Positions 35,444 through 43,928 of a stretch of DNA of 64,000 bases are shown piece by piece. The notes beneath the pieces were generated by a model, which did not search any database, was not told the origin of the DNA, and worked only from the letters and a program-made list of their open reading frames with translations. This stretch comes from Verrucomicrobiota bacterium (GTDB taxonomy: Bacteria > Verrucomicrobiota > Verrucomicrobiia > Palsa-1439). Numbering within the stretch: position 1 is the first letter of the stretch; each line of letters opens with the position of its first letter. The stretch is from the NCBI GenBank assembly GCA_003152315.1, contig PLZV01000030.1, positions 62,001 to 126,000 of the forward strand, given 5' to 3'. The translations under genes and the position numbers were made by a program.

Positions 35444-37069
35444 TCAGTTTTGCCCATCTTGGGGCTGGATCATCTTGATAAGATCAAGCCTTTGGCCCAA
35501 CACCTTCTGCCCATCAGGAGTTTGACCTTCCTCGAAGATTTGCTTCCAAAAATCGTTGTTCCGTTTGCCTCCGAAGACGGAAGTGGCCATGTCGCGATTG
35601 ACCCATAGTGGAAGTTGTTTAAGCGAGATGGCAAAGTTGCGGATGTTATTCCACGCATTGGTCGGCAGCGGTTTTTGTAACGGGGCATTTTCATCGAAGG
35701 GGGTGCCAGCGTTAACAAAAGCCATCTGGATTACCTGTTTGATGTAGCGGAGCCAGTTATAAATGATTTCTTCCTTGGCCATACGGTAGGCGATCAAGTG
35801 AGGTTCAGGAATGTCCTCGCCTTTGGATACTTTGTTCTCAATGCGACTGGTGCCGATGGCTGGCTCAAATTTGCCGACAAATATTTCCTCGGCGATGATG
35901 TTCATTAAGTTGACGATTTGATCGATCTCCAACTGGCGAGGATTCAACCCTTCCTCAGCGCGATGGTTGAACCGGGTGGAGAGTAAATCGGAACTGATGA
36001 AAAAGGAGTAAAAGGTTTTCTCAATGGTGCTATAACTGAGAGGGAATTCGGAGCCGCGTCCGCCATATTCGATGAAGTCGCGCAGTTTGTTGTCCTTGTG
36101 GTGGGTGATGCTGCTGCGAATCCAGTCGAGGATGTATTTCTTCATCTCCCGGCTTTCGCCCTTGAAATGGCGTTGGAGATCCTGCTCGGAAAAGGACTCG
36201 CTATCCTCGGCCAAGCCGCAGTCAGTCCGGTAACGCTGCATGCGGTCCGCGAGCAGAGCGCTGCCCAGATTTCTTTGCACAGACTTGTCGAATGCAACCT
36301 GACGCAAAGTTGTGCCAGCGATGGTGTTGGCGGTGAGCAGGACATCGAGATCCGGATTAACAAAAATCCGCACGGGAAGTTCTTTGGTGCCAAGGAGAAT
36401 CTGGGCGGCGGCTTTGTGCTGACCGTCGAATATGCGCACCTTGGGCGCGTCGTTGCCTTGCAGGGTTATCCAGCCAAGAGCCACATGAAGCTGCGGCCTT
36501 TTCAAGTGGAATTCTTTGATGAGCTTTTTTACGTTCGACCCGATAGCGCGAGGATTCATTTTGCCATCATGGTGGAGGTATTGGATCGGTAATTGAGCGA
36601 AGAAGAAGTGAAACCCTGAAAGTGCGTCCACATACAGCGGAAGGGTTACGAGGTCATTTCTGCCGACCTCCGGCAGAGAAAATGTCACTGTTTTTTCCTC
36701 TGCTTTCATGGCGAAATTATAACTGCCATTGGCGTAAGCTTTGAGGATGTCTCCCAGGTTTGCAGCCCGGCTTTCGGTAGCAACGCCTTCATTGATCTCG
36801 TCGAATCTTGCGATGATCCGGGCTACCCGCAGGTCGCTGTCTTGCTTGCCCCGATTGCAGGAGTCGTGCGTAACCGCAAAATTACTTGGATTATCGGGGC
36901 CATTCAGAGTGGTGGGGATGACATGATCAATATCGATTGAGTTTTTGTGGAGTTGAAGATCAATCGTCTTACCGCAGATAAAACAGTTTCCACTTTGCCG
37001 CGTGTGCAGCTCTTGTAGCAGATTTGATCGATCCTCAGCGGAGAGGCGGTTTAGATAAAGAGATGACAT
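35444..37069 (-). CDS. HNH nuclease - DGQHR-type protein, 541 aa
   Basis: Residues about 25-75 form an HNH finger: NCFICGK, IDIDHVIPTTL, then AVTHDSCNRGKQDSD. Around residues 195-240 lies a DGQHR-like segment, RIFDGQHKAAAQILLGTKEL, with Lys replacing the final Arg. This segment is shared with DndB-like/ParB-superfamily proteins. The remaining 300 residues are helical without a named domain. The combination resembles a nuclease controlled by a sensor domain and fits an anti-phage role by context. The ATG at 37069 is 15 nt after the stop of mod fragment 2. Confidence 0.7.
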   Translation of the reverse strand: MSSLYLNRLSAEDRSNLLQELHTRQSGNCFICGKTIDLQLHKNSIDIDHVIPTTLNGPDNPSNFAVTHDSCNRGKQDSDLRVARIIARFDEINEGVATESRAANLGDILKAYANGSYNFAMKAEEKTVTFSLPEVGRNDLVTLPLYVDALSGFHFFFAQLPIQYLHHDGKMNPRAIGSNVKKLIKEFHLKRPQLHVALGWITLQGNDAPKVRIFDGQHKAAAQILLGTKELPVRIFVNPDLDVLLTANTIAGTTLRQVAFDKSVQRNLGSALLADRMQRYRTDCGLAEDSESFSEQDLQRHFKGESREMKKYILDWIRSSITHHKDNKLRDFIEYGGRGSEFPLSYSTIEKTFYSFFISSDLLSTRFNHRAEEGLNPRQLEIDQIVNLMNIIAEEIFVGKFEPAIGTSRIENKVSKGEDIPEPHLIAYRMAKEEIIYNWLRYIKQVIQMAFVNAGTPFDENAPLQKPLPTNAWNNIRNFAISLKQLPLWVNRDMATSVFGGKRNNDFWKQIFEEGQTPDGQKVLGQRLDLIKMIQPQDGQN

Positions 37070-37084
37070 AATAGTTGGTGTCTT

Positions 37085-37297
37085 TCAGGTGGGTTGCTGG
37101 AGTGGGTGCAGTCGCCGTGTTTCGCCGGAGTTCGACCAGTATATTTTCGGCTTCTTGTTATCGAACAGTTCGTTCTCTGACAACCGGTGCTTGGCGTGGT
37201 AGGACTTCGCCGGGTCTTCGAGGAGAATGTGCGGCTCCAACTTGGGCCGGTTCTCCTTCCCAATCCACGTCAGTTCCAGTTTTTGCTTCTTGTTCAT
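37085..37297 (-). pseudogene. Truncated mod 5' fragment 2
   Basis: Homology to mod runs about 47 codons (start MNKKQKLELTW; end NELFDN), then the frame continues through unrelated codons to 37085. It is more diverged than the other copies: H replaces R in LEPHILLEDP and LSENE replaces VTDND. It therefore came from a related mod allele rather than from the local one. Confidence 0.82.
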
Positions 37298-37323
37298 TCC
37301 AGTGGACAATCAATGTACCAAAC

Positions 37324-38433
37324 TCATCCCAGCGAAAAGTCCATAATCACGAAACTGCAACCGCCATCGCCGCCTTCAGGAATATCCGGCCTTTCGTTTC
37401 CGAGTCGTGGCGGTTCGGATATCGAACCCTCGTCCGCGGCGCGGAAGCGTTCGTGTTGCTCCTTCTTGAACTTCTCTTCATCGAAGTGCTCGCTCAGATA
37501 CTCCAATTTCATCCCGATTTCGTGCAATTCGGGATCAAAAATCTTGAAGATGTGTCCGAAGGAACTGCGAATCAGGAATGGCACATCCGCTGCGCCCGTT
37601 GCTCCGACGGCGCGAATTGCATCCTCGCCTCGAAGCGGCTCGCGGTTGCGTGAAATATACGCGTTCTGCCGGCGGAATGTGGATTTTGCTGTGTGACGAA
37701 TCATGTCGTCAACTATTCTGCTCCAGTCCTGCTGGTTCGTGCCGTGCGACGCACGCACGCGTCGTCCGACGACGCCACAGATTAAGTCGGCCAGCACCAA
37801 TGAAAATGGCCATTCAGCTTGGGGGTAAATGTGCCGGCGAGCGCAGAGTCCGCCAGTGGACCACCGGTAAGGGAGTTCGGACCACCAGACGCGGTCAGTG
37901 AAATCCCAGTACCAAAGTGCGTAGGGGCAATCCGTAAGATTGCGATACTGCCCGGCAAGACCGCCAGGGCTCCGGTACAAAAAGCTATCCGCTGTCTCAT
38001 ACAAACATTCCTGTAACGTACCTCGCACGCTTCGCGCATCCTGCTTGGCCTGCACCAAGAAGGCGTTTCCAAGATAGTTGTTGTACAGCCTCCGACCATA
38101 GGTGATGAGGAACAGGAGGTCGCCAAGTTCACAGCTTTGTTGCGCGAGTTTTGCGGACGGTTGCGGCTCGACGCGTGGCGTCTGGTGGCAGAAGATACCG
38201 CTGATGGTGGGCCGGATTCTGTGCGGCCGGAAGATGTGACGGAACTGGTTTTCGAGAGCCGGCAGGCCCTCAAGAAAAAAATAAACCAGCCGGTCAACCT
38301 CGCCTGCCTGGCCGGCGCACCCCACTTCGGCAGCAGAGAAAGTCAGATTGATAGTCTGCGTGATCGAATAGATCATGCGGTCTCGCTCCATGAGCAATGG
38401 GCCAAGAATTTCTGCTGGCGGTCGAATCGGCAT
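37324..38433 (-). CDS. Uncharacterised island protein, possible nuclease, 369 aa
   Basis: I do not recognise a named family. Near residues 101-129 the pattern CELGDLLFLITY...NAFLVQAKQ resembles the acidic ... Q-x-K core of some PD-(D/E)xK-like nucleases, with Gln in place of Glu. A Trp/Tyr/Arg-rich central part follows (YALWYWDFTDRVWWSELPYR) and a region with LVLADLICGVVGRRV. There is no signal peptide or membrane helix. The ATG lies 3 nt after the stop of mod fragment 3. The defence role is inferred from position only. Confidence 0.6.
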   Translation of the reverse strand: MPIRPPAEILGPLLMERDRMIYSITQTINLTFSAAEVGCAGQAGEVDRLVYFFLEGLPALENQFRHIFRPHRIRPTISGIFCHQTPRVEPQPSAKLAQQSCELGDLLFLITYGRRLYNNYLGNAFLVQAKQDARSVRGTLQECLYETADSFLYRSPGGLAGQYRNLTDCPYALWYWDFTDRVWWSELPYRWSTGGLCARRHIYPQAEWPFSLVLADLICGVVGRRVRASHGTNQQDWSRIVDDMIRHTAKSTFRRQNAYISRNREPLRGEDAIRAVGATGAADVPFLIRSSFGHIFKIFDPELHEIGMKLEYLSEHFDEEKFKKEQHERFRAADEGSISEPPRLGNERPDIPEGGDGGCSFVIMDFSLG

Positions 38434-38436
38434 GTT

Positions 38437-38541
38437 TCAGATTGTAACCGGTGATTGAGGGAGAAGAATGCGCGGCTCCAGCTTGGGCCGGTTCTCCTTC
38501 CCAATCCACGTCAGTTCGAGTTTCTGTTTGCGGTTGTTCAT
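38437..38541 (-). pseudogene. Truncated mod 5' fragment 3
   Basis: A 34-codon frame beginning MNNRKQKLELTWIGKENRPK follows intact mod through EPRILL and then ends at TGA. About 59 consecutive bases match intact mod and 62 match fragment 1. Its ATG overlaps the stop of the GHKL ATPase gene (ATGA), and its stop lies 3 nt before the next gene, so it forms a coupled leader frame. Confidence 0.85.
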
Positions 38542-40556
38542 TTCCCAACGCGCGTTGAAAGTGCGAGTTTATCGAAGAAAGCAGCATTCCGCTTCTTTGC
38601 GTCTGCAACCATCTTGGTATATGAGATTACGTCGATGTACGCTTTGTATTGCCGTTTGTATCCGAAGAACCCTTGCCCATCTGGCGTTTTCTCAAGCTCG
38701 AAATCGTATGCTTGCCGCTCAAGGCTGGGCGTAATGTCAGTGACGATGTAGCAGAAAAAGGGAACATCCTTTCCTACTGGTATATCACGTCCATCAGAAG
38801 TGCGGGCTTTGCCCTCTCGGATGTCGGTGATGTATTCGCGGATCTGAACAAACGGATTATCTTCGGAAGTGTAATCGTCACGCATCGGCCGCTTGAATTC
38901 GACAAGCGTGATGGCCGAATACGGGACATCGCTGCCCGTGGCAAACGCACATGCCTTGTCGAACACCAGAATATCCGGCTCCTTCCGGCTGCCGGTGCTG
39001 ACTTGTGGGTTCGTGCGCAGGGGTTTATCTGAGGCTAGAAAAGTGTGATAAACCAACTTCTCGTCGAGCAGCCAAAGGTTGTGGTCGTCAAACTGAACTT
39101 CATCTGAGGTTTTCCGGAGTGGGAAAATGATCTTATGAATCCGCTCTTCAAGCCGGTACTTGCCATCCGCACGAAGCGTGAGTTGCTGATGCAAGAAGTC
39201 CAGCACGGCCTTGCGATGGCAAACGTACCGGGCGAGGTCAGACTTGTTGATGTCGCTAATCTTGTCGAAATACTCTTGGAGTTGGCGGAGGAATTCATCC
39301 CCATTTTGGTCTTTGACCTCCTTCTCCAGTAGTTGCTGTCCTTGCGTCCGCAGTTCGACCTGTAGGTCGTGGTATGCCTGATATAATCGGAGATCGAGCG
39401 CTTCGTCGCTAATTTCAAGGTCGATGAGGTCGATCTTGTCTTCAACGTACTTGAGAATGGGGCGGTACATTGGACCGTCTGAAGCGACGAACGTTTCGAT
39501 GCGCCTTGCTTTTTGTTCCCGAATCGGAGCCGTGTATGGCTTCAGAAAATTCCGGCAGCTTTCAAACACCGCCGTTCGAATCGTGGACCAGGTGATTGTC
39601 TTCACAAGCAGACCTGCGTCATCTTCTGCGATGGTAAAATCCGTGCGCTCCGCATTGACCGATTCGTCGAGTATCTTGCCGTCCACGTAAGCAGCGTAAA
39701 TGAAATCCTTCCCCTTATCGTCCTGGATGTGGCGAGCAAGATTCGGTAGGCGACCAAGGAGCTTCTCCGACTTCACGACACGACTATCCGCGCAAAAATG
39801 AAGTTGATGGTCGTTGACGTGGGTCGAATACAGCCGAACATGCAGGACATAGAACTCATGTTCGTCCACCGTAACGGTGTCGCGAGTGGACTGGCCGGCC
39901 ATCTCGTGCTCAAACTGGTCATTTAGGTTCAGCGACTCACTCGCACTGGCGTCATTCAATACAATTTCCGGGCAGTCTGCGCGGATGAAGTATTCCAAGC
40001 AGTGCTCGATCAGATGCGTAGCAATTGTTTCGAGTTTCTTCGGACATTGCTGCTGGTACTTGGACCGGAACCCGGTGAGGCGAACGGTCGTTAAAGAGTT
40101 TATCTCAGCGGAGTCCGCAATCGTCATGCCTCGGACGCCATCACCTTCAGGGGCGAACTCGAACTTACGGCAGCGAACATTTCCGTTCTGTTTGAAGTGG
40201 CTCTCGACTTCAACGCGCTCAAACGCGACGAGCCACAAGAACCGGCCGATGCCCTTGCCTCCGCGCTCCGCTTTGTACGTGGTGTCTGAGGTCTCGAACG
40301 CGCGATAGTTTTCTTCGTTAAAGCCCACACCGTTATCGATCACCTCGAATCCGATGATGTCACCAAATCCGGCATCTTGTTCGCCCAGAAGATGCTCATT
40401 ATCCCGCAGAATCCTGATCGTGATTCGCCCTTTGCTCTCCTCGTGCGCGTCCTGAATGGCTTGGACAGAGTTCACAACGGCCTCGTAGAGCGGTAGCAAT
40501 GGTTTGCTCGCTGCAAGTGTCGTGTTTTTTACCCGTCCGGCAACGTCTGTTCTCAT
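38538..40556 (-). CDS. GHKL (MORC/MutL-like) ATPase - PD-(D/E)xK nuclease fusion, 672 aa
   Basis: The N-terminal 200 residues form a GHKL ATPase: N-box LYEAVVNSVQAI, G1 box EVIDNGVGFNEEN, and G2 loop ERGGKGIGRFLWLVAF. The middle is helical with a coiled-coil portion (DLQVELRTQGQQLLEKEVKD). The C-terminus carries a nuclease core, KEPDILVFDKACAF...ITLVEFKRP (D...E-x-K). GHKL ATPases tied to restriction-modification loci have been described as bacterial relatives of MORC; this fusion fits that idea. It is probably ATP-gated DNA cleavage. The gene lies 18 nt after KTSC. Confidence 0.75.
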   Translation of the reverse strand: MRTDVAGRVKNTTLAASKPLLPLYEAVVNSVQAIQDAHEESKGRITIRILRDNEHLLGEQDAGFGDIIGFEVIDNGVGFNEENYRAFETSDTTYKAERGGKGIGRFLWLVAFERVEVESHFKQNGNVRCRKFEFAPEGDGVRGMTIADSAEINSLTTVRLTGFRSKYQQQCPKKLETIATHLIEHCLEYFIRADCPEIVLNDASASESLNLNDQFEHEMAGQSTRDTVTVDEHEFYVLHVRLYSTHVNDHQLHFCADSRVVKSEKLLGRLPNLARHIQDDKGKDFIYAAYVDGKILDESVNAERTDFTIAEDDAGLLVKTITWSTIRTAVFESCRNFLKPYTAPIREQKARRIETFVASDGPMYRPILKYVEDKIDLIDLEISDEALDLRLYQAYHDLQVELRTQGQQLLEKEVKDQNGDEFLRQLQEYFDKISDINKSDLARYVCHRKAVLDFLHQQLTLRADGKYRLEERIHKIIFPLRKTSDEVQFDDHNLWLLDEKLVYHTFLASDKPLRTNPQVSTGSRKEPDILVFDKACAFATGSDVPYSAITLVEFKRPMRDDYTSEDNPFVQIREYITDIREGKARTSDGRDIPVGKDVPFFCYIVTDITPSLERQAYDFELEKTPDGQGFFGYKRQYKAYIDVISYTKMVADAKKRNAAFFDKLALSTRVGK

Positions 40557-40574
40557 GGCGTGCCTCTCCCCCTG

Positions 40575-40781
40575 CTAAACACGTGCATAGCGATACGCGC
40601 CCTTGATATTCTGCGCAAGGAATTGCCCCTTAGAAGAAGCGGACTTCATTTGTTCGAAAACGCTCTCAGGAACGTCAAAATATTCGTATGTGGAACCGCT
40701 CTTAAATTCCACGGTAAGCGTTGACGCCTCGTATCGGAAGCGCGCGATGGTTGAGGATTCAGGTGTATCGATCCAATTCAT
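40575..40781 (-). CDS. KTSC-domain small protein, 68 aa
   Basis: The ATG at 40781 overlaps the HerA stop (ATGA), so I reject the longer frame from 40865. The KTSC fold is seen in SSTIARFRYEASTLTVEFKS, YEYFDVPESVFEQMKSASSK and GQFLAQNIKGAYRYAR. KTSC is named for a domain found on lysyl-tRNA synthetases and as stand-alone proteins; its function is unclear. Coupling to HerA suggests a third component of the SIR2-HerA operon. Confidence 0.78.
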   Translation of the reverse strand: MNWIDTPESSTIARFRYEASTLTVEFKSGSTYEYFDVPESVFEQMKSASSKGQFLAQNIKGAYRYARV

Positions 40782-42700
40782 TTTGTTCCTTTCTTCTTTT
40801 TCGTACCGTCGGCTGTTTTCGGTATTGGGGGCTTGGCTTCGTAATGCGGGCTTTGCTTCCGCCATTGCCTAACAACCGCAGGGTAGTCTGACTTGTCTCG
40901 CCTTTGATTCCAGCCCCCAGGGCCTTCGAATCCATCCTTTTGCAGGCTTCCCCTAACTGCAACGCGGGGATCTACGCTGTCGGGTCTCCGGTTCTTCGCG
41001 GGCGGGTCGATCAAAGTGCGAACAGGCAAACTGACGGCTTCGCCGACGATAATCGCCTCGCCCGTTCTAAGCACAGGCAGCATCTCGAACAAGCCTTTAA
41101 GGTTGTCTGAGGCTGCGCTGGTCACATGCCCGCGATCGGTGTCGTTGGCGAGTCGCATTGCGAATATGGTGCCACATTGTGAGAGGATCGTCTGGTCAAT
41201 TTCGGATGGCCGTTGGCTCACGACCATCAGACCGACACCATACTTGCGACCTTCCTTGGCAATCCGGCGCACCGCCGTCGCTGCCGCTCCTGAATTCTCC
41301 TTACCCAAGTAGGCGTGCGCCTCTTCAAGAACGATCAATAGCGGACGTTCGCGACCGCCTTCGGGCAATTTCCTCGCCCAGAAGAGCGCGTCGTATAAAA
41401 TGCGCAACAGCGCTCCGATCAGGTCATTCAGAACGGTCGATGGAATGCCAGATAGATCCAGAATCGTAATCGCCTTCGGCCCGCCAATCCAATCCTGCAG
41501 AAATGCGTCGAGGTCTTTGGTTGTCTTCCCGTCCAAGTCCGGAAGCCAATCTCCAGGCTTGAACAAAAAAGCAAAGCGGGGATCGCGGAGTTTGGATGCC
41601 AATCCCGCGATCTGCTGGCGAATACCGATGGCCTCCTTGCCATGGTTGACCCGCTCGGAAGCTGTTCCGGTCGTTTTCACAGTACGGTATAGAGGCGGTG
41701 TGACCGACATTGCGTCGCCCGTTTGGACAGGAGTGGTATCGTCGGCCAACACGTAAGCTGGCTCAATCTCGTCTGCACTTCCCCCCGGCTTTGGAATGAC
41801 CGTCATATTCTCCCTCTTGTGAAGCTCCAACCACATCTTGTGAATGCAGAATGGAACTGGGGAATCGACGGTTGTTGTTTCTGGTGTAACTCCATCACGC
41901 GGGTAACTGGATAAAGCTTCTCGCTTGAGTTGAAGCATGAAGTCCGCAACAGGAGCGGCCTTCTGCCCATCAAGGCCGCCAAATCCGAGCGAGATCAATT
42001 CTTCAAAACTGAGCGCCCAGAAGGGAATATGCAACATTCGCTCACCTTTACTTTCGTCAGCACCTACGCGAAAAACGGTGCTGCGATCTGAAAGAGCACG
42101 TGCATATTCTCCATGTATGTCCAATACAACGATGCGTGCGGACGGATACCGAACGGAGTCTGAGAGCGATGTGAGAAGTCCTGCAACTGTCGTAGATTTT
42201 CCTGCGCCGGTTGTACCAACGATGGCTGCGTGACGGGTTATCAACTTGTTAATGTCCACCAAGGTAGGAATCGATTCTGCGCTTGCCAAATGGCCAATCG
42301 AAACGAAGTCATCGGGTTCGCCGGGGCCATAAATCGCTCGCAGGTCTGCCTCAGTAACGATGTGAACGCGGTCATCAATCGTGGGATGTTGCGAAATCCC
42401 ACGCTCAAATTGGCCACCCGGTCTTCCTTCGCCGACCAACTGCACCAGCAACCAACGGTTACCATAGGGGTGTTGGTCGCCTTCCCGTACAGGTGCTGCT
42501 CCCGCACCGACCTGAGACACTACGCCGTACAGACTGGCAAAACCTAATGGAATTCGCACGAAACTACCGACCTGTCCGATACGGTACCCCTCACCATTGA
42601 CAAAACTCAGGCCGGTTACAGTCTCATTCGTCAACTCGACCCGGATGGTCGCTCCGTTAACGTCCTGTACCGTGCCAATCAGCGTCGGATCATTTGGCAT
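40778..42700 (-). CDS. HerA-type (DUF87) DNA-translocase ATPase, about 640 aa
   Basis: I start at the ATG at 42700, which overlaps the SIR2 gene by 11 nt and gives MPNDPTLIGTVQDVNGATIR, a HAS-barrel-like start. Walker A is IVGTTGAGKSTTV near residue 168. RIVVLDIHGEYARAL follows. Walker B is PLLIVLEEAHAYLGKE. The C-terminal MVVSQRPSEIDQTILSQCGT is the HerA/FtsK sensor region. HerA hexamers move DNA. In Sir2-HerA anti-phage systems HerA assembles with the SIR2 partner and controls its activity. Confidence 0.85.
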   Translation of the reverse strand: MPNDPTLIGTVQDVNGATIRVELTNETVTGLSFVNGEGYRIGQVGSFVRIPLGFASLYGVVSQVGAGAAPVREGDQHPYGNRWLLVQLVGEGRPGGQFERGISQHPTIDDRVHIVTEADLRAIYGPGEPDDFVSIGHLASAESIPTLVDINKLITRHAAIVGTTGAGKSTTVAGLLTSLSDSVRYPSARIVVLDIHGEYARALSDRSTVFRVGADESKGERMLHIPFWALSFEELISLGFGGLDGQKAAPVADFMLQLKREALSSYPRDGVTPETTTVDSPVPFCIHKMWLELHKRENMTVIPKPGGSADEIEPAYVLADDTTPVQTGDAMSVTPPLYRTVKTTGTASERVNHGKEAIGIRQQIAGLASKLRDPRFAFLFKPGDWLPDLDGKTTKDLDAFLQDWIGGPKAITILDLSGIPSTVLNDLIGALLRILYDALFWARKLPEGGRERPLLIVLEEAHAYLGKENSGAAATAVRRIAKEGRKYGVGLMVVSQRPSEIDQTILSQCGTIFAMRLANDTDRGHVTSAASDNLKGLFEMLPVLRTGEAIIVGEAVSLPVRTLIDPPAKNRRPDSVDPRVAVRGSLQKDGFEGPGGWNQRRDKSDYPAVVRQWRKQSPHYEAKPPIPKTADGTKKKKGTK

Positions 42701-43910
42701 CGTTTTTCCCTTTGTCGTCTTCGCGATTCGACAACTGGTGAGTAAGGAATTGTCCGAGGGCTTTGAAGTCGCCAAGAAGAAACTTGGAACGCTCAGCGGG
42801 TGCGTCGGTGCGCTGATTCATTTCGCCAGTCTGTGCTGCTAGGCCGCACAGAGGATGATCTGCCTTATCTTCAGAGTGCCAGTCCTGCTCGACCGTATTG
42901 AGGACAGCGCCGTCCACGGCCAGCAGGCTCAGGTTCGCGCGAGAGCGAGCAGATTTGACTGCGACATCATAGTGTTTCCGGTCTCCGAACAACAACCCGA
43001 AGCAGATTGCTGTCGAGTTCCCTGTCAGTCCCTGCAAAATCACATCATTAAGATGCCGATCTGAGAATGAGTAACCACAGGTGACCAAAACAGCTTGGCC
43101 GCGAAGAAGGAAGCTGCGCAGCCGGTCCAGCATTGCCAAATAAGGCATACGACGACTCTCATCATACTTCAGGTGCGAAGGATGAATCATTTGTTGAGCC
43201 CCGTCATTCAGATTTGTATGCCGCTCGATATTCCCTGTTTCGCTGCGCCACCAATTGACCGATCCATGAACTTTCCATAGGCGCGCCCAGCGACTGGGCA
43301 GAGCGTCTTGCTCCATTGAGGCGAGATCGAAGAATGTACGATCAGATCCGATAAACCCATCGAAATACGGAACTCGCTGTTTCTCAAGTGCCTGTTCGGC
43401 CAGAAGGTCGTAGTTGGGCGTGAATACCTCGACGGGATGAGCACGCGTTACACCGCCAATCCATGCCGCGAGGTGATGGAAGGGAGTATCGTCAGAAGGC
43501 AGCGGGACACTAACGACGTTGGTGGTAATCCGGCAAATCTCTTTATCCAAATCGAGAAGATTCTTCTGGGATAATCCATCAATGTTACCGCTCCCGACCA
43601 CTTCTTGAAGGGCGCGAATATGGCTAAGAATCTCCTCGATGTTCGGATTGCCTTTGCCACTTGTGGACAATCGTTGAAGGATGACTGCAAAACTGGCTTT
43701 TAACTCGGCATTTGCATTGAGCGAAGACAAAATCTGCTTGGTCAGTCCATCAATGTCTGGAATTAACGGCTTTGTTCCGGTGCCGTCGGGAACTCGGATC
43801 GCTGTGGGACACCCCGCTCCAAGGAAAAACGCCACACGCATTTTATCAGGCGCCAACGCTTGTTGCAGAAGCGAAGCCTGTCGGTAAGGACAATGAAATG
43901 ACGCTGCCAT
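42690..43910 (-). CDS. SIR2-family effector of a SIR2-HerA system, 406 aa
   Basis: SIR2 motifs appear in order: FFLGAGCP (GAG at residues 31-33), FTPNYDLL (T-x-N-Y-D at 164-168), WKVHGSVNW (catalytic His at 215) and VTCGYSFSDRHLNDVI. Defence SIR2 proteins degrade NAD+, and some SIR2-HerA complexes have also been reported to cut DNA. The gene overlaps herA, starts 18 nt after DUF2130, and so belongs to the same unit. NADase activity is predicted from intact motifs, not shown. Confidence 0.83.
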   Translation of the reverse strand: MAASFHCPYRQASLLQQALAPDKMRVAFFLGAGCPTAIRVPDGTGTKPLIPDIDGLTKQILSSLNANAELKASFAVILQRLSTSGKGNPNIEEILSHIRALQEVVGSGNIDGLSQKNLLDLDKEICRITTNVVSVPLPSDDTPFHHLAAWIGGVTRAHPVEVFTPNYDLLAEQALEKQRVPYFDGFIGSDRTFFDLASMEQDALPSRWARLWKVHGSVNWWRSETGNIERHTNLNDGAQQMIHPSHLKYDESRRMPYLAMLDRLRSFLLRGQAVLVTCGYSFSDRHLNDVILQGLTGNSTAICFGLLFGDRKHYDVAVKSARSRANLSLLAVDGAVLNTVEQDWHSEDKADHPLCGLAAQTGEMNQRTDAPAERSKFLLGDFKALGQFLTHQLSNREDDKGKNDAK

Positions 43911-43928
43911 GACGATAACCTCGATTGA

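Noticed and set aside
35230-38541. The three mod fragments as functional small genes
   Set aside because: Homology stops after 27-47 codons at different points and the tails are unrelated, before any methylase motif. They may still act as leader frames.
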